Below, one piece after another: positions 58,499 through 64,000 of a stretch of 64,000 nt of DNA. A program made the position numbers and the translations under genes. This DNA comes from Hymenobacter sp. J193 (GTDB lineage Bacteria; Bacteroidota; Bacteroidia; Cytophagales; Hymenobacteraceae). Below the pieces are notes generated by a model. The model searched no databases. It was given only the letters and a program-made list of their open reading frames with translations, and was not told where the DNA came from. The stretch covers positions 2,198,001 to 2,262,000 of the forward strand of contig NZ_JAJONE010000001.1 of assembly GCF_024700075.1 (NCBI RefSeq), written 5' to 3'. Positions within the stretch are counted from its first letter, which is position 1, and each line of letters begins with the position of its first letter.

Positions 58499-58654
58499 GG
58501 GGCAGGACTCGGGGCAACAAGTACGCCATTTTTCCGGGCGAACCTAGACGTTGAACAGGGTTTTCCGTATGAAGTTCCATTCCAGTTCGACCGTCTTGTT
58601 TATGGTTGAGCTGGTTTTCTGTCATCTGATGTTCTACTAATTCCTCGCTGCCGC

Positions 58655-59032
58655 ATGGCTTACGACGACGACGCATCCAAAACGCCCCGCAACGACAGCC
58701 TGATGGGGAACCTGATGGGCTACCTCGACACCCGCATCGACCTGGTACGGCTGGAGGTTCAGGAAAAAGTAAAAGTAGCCTTCGTAGGCACAGCCCACGG
58801 CCTTACCATGGCCATTATCGGGCTCATGTTTCTCGTGTTTCTAAGTGTTTTCGCCGGCCTGGCCCTCAATGAAGCTCTTGACAGCTCGTACTGGGGTTTT
58901 GGCATTGTGGCGGGCTTCTACCTGTTGCTGCTCATTATCTTCATCGTAGGAGTAGATAAGAAGCTGTTTCAGAGCCTGGCCGATAAAACGCTCAGCAATA
59001 CCATCTACAAATCCGACAAACGTCAAGCGTAA
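58655..59032 (+). CDS. Phage_holin_3_6/DUF1469-like small membrane protein
   Basis: This 125-residue protein has two membrane helices (about 47-70 and 84-103) after an amphipathic N-terminus (LMGYLDTRIDLVRLEVQEK). Although the family is named after holins, it is common in chromosomal Bacteroidota operons without phage genes. It is followed by a hypothetical gene after 9 bases and then GGGPS, so it probably has a membrane-related housekeeping role. Confidence 0.75.
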   Translation: MAYDDDASKTPRNDSLMGNLMGYLDTRIDLVRLEVQEKVKVAFVGTAHGLTMAIIGLMFLVFLSVFAGLALNEALDSSYWGFGIVAGFYLLLLIIFIVGVDKKLFQSLADKTLSNTIYKSDKRQA

Positions 59033-59041
59033 GCTGCTGCT

Positions 59042-59794
59042 ATGGCTGATCTGCACAATCCCCTGTTCGAGGACGAAAAAGAGTTTCTGGAGCGTCAGAA
59101 GCTGGAATACGAGCGTGCCCTGCTGGGCGACGTGGAAAACATCAAGGAGCAAAGTCAGCGCGTGGGCAAGTTCGCCCTCATTGGCGCAGGCTTGGCCGGT
59201 AGCATCTGGCTGATTGCCAAAGCGCTGCGTTCCAAGCCCAAATACTCGCTCGATGAGGACGAGGAGGAAGATGAATACGCCCGGCACCTGCACCGCACCA
59301 GCCCTTCTTCCCGCCCCGCCCCGGCGCGCCGTTCAGCTGTTGATGAAGCGGTGGCCGATGACCTGGGCTTTGGAGTAGGCCATCATCAGAACGACCGGGG
59401 CGCGCAGGCCGGCTACCACGCCGCTACCCATGACCGCGCCCACCTGGCCCCCGATGTCTACCACACCGATGCCGACCCGTTTCAGCCGGTAAACTTTGCC
59501 TCGTCCAGCACACCGGCCACGCGGCGGCCACCCGTAGCCGCCCCCGGCTCAGATGCAGCTTCCTCTATTGTGGCCGAGGCATTCCACTCGTTTCTACAGT
59601 CGGACACCGGCAAGATGCTGATTGCACAGATTTCGGCGGTACTGATGGCTTACGTGGCGAAAAAAATCGGGGAATATCTACCATCGGACAAAAATCCCGA
59701 CCTTGCAACGTCGCCTGCCAATGAGGCTACGACGCAGGATATCGACTTTACGTATCACCACGACGACGCGAATGCGCCACAACAGCCTGTATGA
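59042..59794 (+). CDS. Hypothetical membrane-associated protein
   Basis: This 250-residue protein has an N-terminal coiled coil (EDEKEFLERQKLEYERALLG) followed by one membrane helix (FALIGAGLAGSIWLIAKAL, about 43-61). A highly charged acidic segment (DEDEEEDEYARH) and a Pro/Ala-rich low-complexity stretch come next. A second short hydrophobic helix is near 200 (MLIAQISAVLMAYVAKKI). The 3' end overlaps the GGGPS start by 23 bases. I do not recognise a family. Confidence 0.6.
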   Translation: MADLHNPLFEDEKEFLERQKLEYERALLGDVENIKEQSQRVGKFALIGAGLAGSIWLIAKALRSKPKYSLDEDEEEDEYARHLHRTSPSSRPAPARRSAVDEAVADDLGFGVGHHQNDRGAQAGYHAATHDRAHLAPDVYHTDADPFQPVNFASSSTPATRRPPVAAPGSDAASSIVAEAFHSFLQSDTGKMLIAQISAVLMAYVAKKIGEYLPSDKNPDLATSPANEATTQDIDFTYHHDDANAPQQPV

Positions 59795-60533
59795 GACGCT
59801 TAGCACCCGCCGCGCGCACGGCCGCAAGTCGCTGGCTGTCCTGCTCGACCCGGACAACCTGGACGAAGCTGGCTGCCAACACCTGCTGGAGCTAACCGCG
59901 CAGCATTCCGTTGAGTACTTTTTTGTGGGGGGTAGCCTGGTGATGAATTCTCATCAGGCTACCCTTATTCAATTGATAAAATCCCGCTCTACGGTGCCGG
60001 TGCTGCTTTTCCCGAGCCACAGCCTGCACCTGGAGGGCCCCGCCGACGGTATTCTGCTGCTCTCCCTGATTTCGGGTCGCAACCCGGAGTTCCTGATTGG
60101 CCAGCACGTTATTGCCGCGCCGCTATTGCGGGCCAGCAACCTGCAGATTCTGCCTACCGGCTACATGCTGGTAGATACCGGCCGCCAGACCACCGCCAGC
60201 TATATCAGCGGCACCACGCCCCTGCCCTACGACAAGCCAGCCATTGCGGCCTGTACTGCCATGGCCGGCGAACAGCTGGGTCTGCGCCTGATGTACCTCG
60301 ATGGCGGCAGCGGGGCCATGTATCCCGTATCTCCAGCTATGATTCAGGCCGTACGGCAGGCCGTGGAAGTGCCTATTATCGTAGGGGGTGGCATCAACAC
60401 GACCGAAAAAGCCCAGGCTGCTTTGGCGGCCGGCGCTGATGTCATCGTGGTCGGCAACCAGATTGAAAAAGAGCCTGGATTTCTGGCGGAGGTTTCGCGG
60501 GTAGTACATTCCTACAATCAAGTGGCCGTCTGA
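59772..60533 (+). CDS. Geranylgeranylglyceryl phosphate synthase family (GGGPS/PcrB-like)
   Basis: This protein is 253 residues from ATG 59772 (MRHNSLYETLSTRRA), which overlaps the preceding gene by 23 bases and suggests translational coupling. The TIM-barrel phosphate-binding loops are SLAVLLDPDNL, FFVGGSLV, YLDGGSGA and PIIVGGGINTTEKA. The family joins a polyprenyl chain to glycerol-1-phosphate as in archaeal lipids; Bacteroidota members are known. The chain length used here cannot be read. Confidence 0.88.
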   Translation: MRHNSLYETLSTRRAHGRKSLAVLLDPDNLDEAGCQHLLELTAQHSVEYFFVGGSLVMNSHQATLIQLIKSRSTVPVLLFPSHSLHLEGPADGILLLSLISGRNPEFLIGQHVIAAPLLRASNLQILPTGYMLVDTGRQTTASYISGTTPLPYDKPAIAACTAMAGEQLGLRLMYLDGGSGAMYPVSPAMIQAVRQAVEVPIIVGGGINTTEKAQAALAAGADVIVVGNQIEKEPGFLAEVSRVVHSYNQVAV

Positions 60534-60683
60534 ACCACGGATTGGTCGGATTCCTCGGATTTCGTGGATGATAAAAAGGGCTTACCTTCCGGCAAGCCCT
60601 TTTGTTTTCTGCTCCAAGCGGAGTTGCGCCGTCCACGAAATCCGTGGAATCCGAAAAATCCGCGCGAATCCGTGGTTCCGTCG
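60533..60683. repeat. Word-repeat palindrome with nested terminator
   Basis: CCACGGATTGGTCGGATTCC and CGGATTTCGTGGAT words on the left are mirrored by CCACGAAATCCGTGGAATCC and CGCGAATCCGTGG on the right. Inside sits a classical terminator (AAAAGGGCTT 60574-60583 pairing with AAGCCCTTTT 60594-60603). It separates the convergent GGGPS and AraC-type genes. Confidence 0.8.
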
Positions 60684-61610
60684 TTAGATGTTCATGGCCG
60701 ACTCGCGGCGGCGCATCTTGCCGGCCGGAATGCCGAACATCATCTTGAAGCGGCGGCAGAAGTACGCCGTGTCCTTATAGCCCACTTCCTTGCCGATGTC
60801 GCGGATGCTCTTTTTGGTGGTACGCAGCAGGAATACAGCGCGCTCCATGCGCTGGTACTCGATGTAGTCCTGCGGGTTGATGCCGGTAAGCATCTTGAAG
60901 TACTGGCCCACATAGTCTTCTGACACGTTGGCTACCCCTGATAGCACCTTGTTTGACAGGTCGCCGCCCAGGTTCTCCTTGATGTAGTTGAACAGGTCGA
61001 TGAGGCGCGGGTCCTTGAAGTAGGTGCTGTTGGTAGCCAGCTGCTCCACGAACATCTTGTTTTTCAGGATGTAGCGCACGATTTCCACCACAATATTCTC
61101 GGTGTAAATCGTGATGAGCCGCTCCCGGCCAGGCAGTTCCTGCAGGCTTTCCTCTACTACCTTAATAACCAGATTGGCCAGCTTGGAGTTGCCGGTAATC
61201 AGGAAGGCCGGCACGTCAAGCGAGGCGAAGAAGTTCACTGAGTCGAATACCTTGGCCTCAAAGCTCACAAAGGAGTGGCTTTCCTCAGCATCACCGATAA
61301 GGTCCAGATCGGAGTTGGAATGGAAGAACTTATCCTTGTTGCTGATCAGGTCGTCGTTGGTGATGACCTTGCCAGCGGAGTCACCATACGTCACTTTAGT
61401 CGCACGGCCCCCGGGAATGAAGAGCATTTCGCCTTCCTCCACATTGTGCTGCTCGTCGTCGCCGAAGGCAAGACGGCCCTTGTGCAGCAGGATCAGGTTG
61501 TTGCCAACATCGTATGAATTGCGCACAGTGAAAGGCTGCTGTAGTACCAGGTTCTTCGCTTTGATGTAGCGGACCCCGAGCGACTCAATCACTTTATTGT
61601 AATCTTCCAT
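60684..61610 (-). CDS. AraC-family transcriptional regulator
   Basis: This 308-residue protein has an N-terminal cupin-like sensing domain (about 20-80: LILLHKGRLAFGDDEQHN). A helical middle is followed by a C-terminal double HTH (GVANVSEDYVGQYFKMLTGI and the following YIEYQRMERAVFLLRTTKKS, then IRDIGKEVGYKDTAYFCRRF). The DNA-binding end is complete, unlike the frameshifted relative at 27339. The target is unknown; it is monocistronic. Confidence 0.88.
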   Translation of the reverse strand: MEDYNKVIESLGVRYIKAKNLVLQQPFTVRNSYDVGNNLILLHKGRLAFGDDEQHNVEEGEMLFIPGGRATKVTYGDSAGKVITNDDLISNKDKFFHSNSDLDLIGDAEESHSFVSFEAKVFDSVNFFASLDVPAFLITGNSKLANLVIKVVEESLQELPGRERLITIYTENIVVEIVRYILKNKMFVEQLATNSTYFKDPRLIDLFNYIKENLGGDLSNKVLSGVANVSEDYVGQYFKMLTGINPQDYIEYQRMERAVFLLRTTKKSIRDIGKEVGYKDTAYFCRRFKMMFGIPAGKMRRRESAMNI

Positions 61611-61700
61611 AAACCTCTACTGGTTGGGTTGCTTGTAGGGAAACAGGCGGTTACAGCCTGAATGTATACAATACAAAACAAGATATAAAAATTCACAAAA

Positions 61701-61734
61701 ACTAAACCCAGCTAAAAAAATAGCTGGGTTTAGT
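61701..61734. terminator. Terminator after the acyl-CoA dehydrogenase gene
   Basis: Perfect 14-base arms (61701-61714 and 61721-61734) enclose an A-rich loop. It lies 32 bases beyond the stop of the minus-strand acyl-CoA dehydrogenase gene. Confidence 0.75.
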
Positions 61735-61766
61735 GCAATGAATCTGACTTTTAGGCAATTCGAGGC

Positions 61767-62906
61767 TTATTTCAGAATTTCCCGCGAGATTACAATTTTC
61801 TGAATCTCGGAAGTACCCTCATAAATCTGGGTAATTTTGGCGTCGCGCATCATGCGCTCTACGTGGTAATCCTTCACAAAACCATAGCCTCCGTGGATCT
61901 GAACGGCCTCTACTGCGGTGTCCATAGCCGTTTTGGACGCGAACAGCTTGGCCATAGCGCCTGATTTGGCATAGTCGAGTTGCGCATCCTTGTCGTGGGC
62001 AGCCTGCAGACAGAGCAGACGGGCAGCATCGATGTTGGTTGCCATATCGGCCAGCTTGAACTGAATGGCCTGGTGCTGGGAAATGGGCACGCCAAACGCC
62101 TTCCGCTCCTTGGCATACTTCACCGACAACTCGTAGGCCCCCGAGGCAATACCCAAAGCCTGCGCTGCTATGCCGATACGGCCGCCAGCCAGTGCCTGCA
62201 TGGCGAACTTGAAGCCGAAGCCATCTTCGCCGATTCGGTTTTCCTTGGGCACCTTCACGTCGTTGAACATGAGGGAGCAGGTATCAGAGCCGCGGATACC
62301 CAGCTTGTTTTCCTTGGGACCGGTCTGGAAGCCCTCCATACCTTTCTCCACAATGAGCACGTTGATACCGCGGTGCTTAAGCTCGGGGTTGGTTTGGGCC
62401 ATCACCAGGTACACTGAGGCGGTGGTGCCGTTGGTAATCCAGTTTTTGGTTCCGTTCAGCAGGTAATAGTCGCCTTTATCCTCGGCGGTGGTACGCTGGC
62501 TGGTGGCATCGGAGCCAGCTTCGGGCTCCGACAGCGCAAAGGCGCCAATCATTTCGCCGGTGGTCAGCTTGGTCAGGTATTTCTGCTTCTGCTCCTCGGT
62601 GCCGTATTTTTCCAGGCCCCAGCATACCAAGGTATTATTTACCGACATGATAACGGAGCAGGAAGCATCGACTTTGGAGATTTCTTCCATAGCCAGCACG
62701 TAGCTGACAGTATCCATGCCGCCGCCGCCGTATTTGGGGCTTACAATCATTCCCATGAATCCCAGCTCGCCCATTTTCTTGACTTGCTCGGTGGGAAATT
62801 TCTGCTGGTCGTCGCGCTCAATCACGCCGGCCCATAGTTCGTTCTGAGCAAAGTCGCGGGCTGCGGCCTGCACAGCCAATTGTTCTTCAGTGAGCTGAAA
62901 ATTCAT
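61767..62906 (-). CDS. Acyl-CoA dehydrogenase
   Basis: This 379-residue flavoenzyme removes hydrogens from the alpha-beta bond of acyl-CoA. Family motifs are AFALSEPEAGSDATSQ (FAD/substrate loop), YLLNGTKNWITNG, and the C-terminal QIYEGTSEIQKIVISREIL with the catalytic Glu. Full length, short/branched-chain-like. Electrons go to ETF, which is not in the window. It fits with the thiolase at 45727 for beta-oxidation. Confidence 0.95.
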   Translation of the reverse strand: MNFQLTEEQLAVQAAARDFAQNELWAGVIERDDQQKFPTEQVKKMGELGFMGMIVSPKYGGGGMDTVSYVLAMEEISKVDASCSVIMSVNNTLVCWGLEKYGTEEQKQKYLTKLTTGEMIGAFALSEPEAGSDATSQRTTAEDKGDYYLLNGTKNWITNGTTASVYLVMAQTNPELKHRGINVLIVEKGMEGFQTGPKENKLGIRGSDTCSLMFNDVKVPKENRIGEDGFGFKFAMQALAGGRIGIAAQALGIASGAYELSVKYAKERKAFGVPISQHQAIQFKLADMATNIDAARLLCLQAAHDKDAQLDYAKSGAMAKLFASKTAMDTAVEAVQIHGGYGFVKDYHVERMMRDAKITQIYEGTSEIQKIVISREILK

Positions 62907-63111
62907 GTAAAAGGTACGTGGGTGGGAATTGGGGAAAAGAGCAGGCCGGTAGCCACAGCTGAGTGGTGGCAGGGCTACCGGCTGTCAAAATTACTTCTTA
63001 GAAATCGTAGATTACGCAGCATGCCGAATATTTCGGCCACCCACGCTTGCCACCCGCCCTGTATGGGAGGTCAGACGGCCCATAGTGGCAACAAACCAGT
63101 TGCGCTAAAGA

Positions 63112-63807
63112 TTAGCGCCGGTCGCGGCTGCCCATGAATATGCTGACGTAGTAGAGCAGCGTGGCCAGGGAGCTGAGCGCGGCTACCACGTACGTCATGG
63201 CGGCCCACCACAGCGCGTCTTTAGCCATAGTGTGCTCCTGTGGGGTTACGATACCGCGCTTGTCAATCCAGGCCAGGGCGCGCTTGGAGGCGTCGAACTC
63301 CACCGGCAGCGTGACGAAGGAGAAAAGCGTGGTAAGCGAAAACAGCACGATGCCTACGCCCAACGGAATAGGCGTGGTGCGCAGCAGTATCACCCCGGCC
63401 AGCAGCACCAGCGGCATAAACCGGGACACCGCGCTGAGGGCCGGCACCATAGCCGAGCGGAACTGCAGCGCCGCGTAAGCCGTGGCGTGCTGCACGGCGT
63501 GTCCGCACTCGTGAGCCGCCACTGCAGCGGCCGAGGCACTGCGGGCAGCATACACCTCCTCGCTTAGGTTTACCGTTTTATCGGCGGGATTGTAGTGGTC
63601 GGTAAGGCGGCCTTCGGTGCTGATGACGCGCACATCGGTAATGCCGTGGTCGGCCAGCATCAGCTCGGCAATCTGCTTGCCCGAGAGGCCCGACTGCAGG
63701 CCAATCTGTGAGTACTGGGTGAATTTGCTGCGCAGGCGCCACTGGATGATCATGCCAGCCACCGTGGCCAGGATGAGTATCAGGTAGATGGGACCGGTAG
63801 AGTACAT
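63112..63807 (-). CDS. Zinc metallopeptidase, YugP family
   Basis: This 231-residue membrane protein has a zinc motif HECGH in VAAHECGHAVQHATAYAAL (about 97-115). Membrane helices are at 3-20, 120-136, 142-165 and near the C-terminus (MTYVVAALSSLATLLYYVSIF). The layout matches the Zn_peptidase_2/YugP family of neutral membrane peptidases of unknown substrate. It lies 60 bases downstream of the RfaE-type gene on the same strand. Confidence 0.88.
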   Translation of the reverse strand: MYSTGPIYLILILATVAGMIIQWRLRSKFTQYSQIGLQSGLSGKQIAELMLADHGITDVRVISTEGRLTDHYNPADKTVNLSEEVYAARSASAAAVAAHECGHAVQHATAYAALQFRSAMVPALSAVSRFMPLVLLAGVILLRTTPIPLGVGIVLFSLTTLFSFVTLPVEFDASKRALAWIDKRGIVTPQEHTMAKDALWWAAMTYVVAALSSLATLLYYVSIFMGSRDRR

Positions 63808-63867
63808 GGTTCAGGAAAGAAAAAGCGTGAACGGGGACTATGCTACCGGCAGCCACTTGCTACCGGC

Positions 63868-64000
63868 TTAGTCGCCCAGCTGGCGGATTCGCTCGACGAT
63901 GCGCGTGGTGCTATAGCCCGCTACCAGCGGCACCGTAAGCACCTGCCCGCCATGCTGCAACACCACTTCGTGGCCCACAATTCCACTGATGGCGTAGTCG
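63868..64000 (-). CDS. RfaE-type D-glycero-beta-D-manno-heptose 1-phosphate adenylyltransferase, C-terminus (partial)
   Basis: Only the last 43 residues are present: DYAISGIVGHEVVLQHGG, then QVLTVPLVAGYSTTRIVERI and RQLGD. The pattern IVG...GG.V.T.P.V.GYSTT.I.E.IR matches the end of the RfaE/HldE adenylyltransferase domain, which makes ADP-heptose for LPS. The catalytic HxGH motif is outside the window, so the call depends on the tail. Confidence 0.6.
   Translation of the reverse strand, partial: DYAISGIVGHEVVLQHGGQVLTVPLVAGYSTTRIVERIRQLGD

Noticed and set aside
58655..59032. A prophage lysis cassette based on the holin-like gene
   Set aside because: No endolysin or other phage genes are nearby; the family is common in ordinary Bacteroidota operons.

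Overview
The window looks like a chromosomal segment of a GC-rich Bacteroidota, most likely Hymenobacter or a close Cytophagales relative. The evidence is: a C-terminal type IX secretion (T9SS) sorting domain; promoters of the Bacteroidota form TTG...TAnnTTTG in front of tRNA genes; the chromosomal cluster nusB / DUF1573 / yajC / YbbR / coaE; a PorE-like OmpA lipoprotein; and DUF4476, DUF4293 and PID-CTERM proteins. All of this is inferred by reading, since no database search was possible.

Region by region. 1-4765 is core chromosome: the end of hemA, an ArsR regulator, a Glu/Leu/Phe/Val dehydrogenase, an MscS channel and a TerB-like protein. 4766-4843 is tRNA-Val(UAC). Its 3' part is the left end of a 22.3-kb genomic island (4796-27144) bounded by a 49-bp direct repeat. 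The island carries a giant T9SS-type beta-helix protein with an almost perfect in-frame internal duplication, a PID-CTERM small protein, a type I restriction-modification locus in the order R-S-AlbA/ATPase-M, a putative phage/plasmid-type replication initiator, an excisionase-like HTH protein, an unknown protein and a tyrosine integrase next to the right end. Copies of a GTTTAAAC-containing repeat lie just inside both ends and are good candidates for integrase arm sites. 27145-64000 is core again: an AraC regulator broken by a frameshift, the coaE-YbbR-yajC-DUF1573-IDH-YtxH-nusB-LeuDH block, an MdlA-like and an MdlB-like ABC exporter half encoded 3.7 kb apart, three more tRNA genes (Pro GGG, Pro CGG, Phe GAA), truA, a thiolase, a PorE-like protein, an Hdr-like Fe-S electron-transfer pair, a desaturase, a FAD-Rieske oxidoreductase, GGGP synthase, an acyl-CoA dehydrogenase, a YugP-like zinc peptidase and the tail of an RfaE-type adenylyltransferase.

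How the parts fit together. The island appears to be an integrative element able to excise (Int plus HTH/Xis) and perhaps to replicate after excision (the Rep-like protein and a nearby array of five palindromic units at an exact 30-bp period). Its cargo is defence (type I RM) and a surface or secreted protein. Three frameshifts outside the integrase all fall at the same heptamer, CCAGCTT; this may be a systematic sequencing error or a real mutational signature. Many intergenic gaps in the core are filled by long palindromes built of short degenerate words, with different words at different loci.
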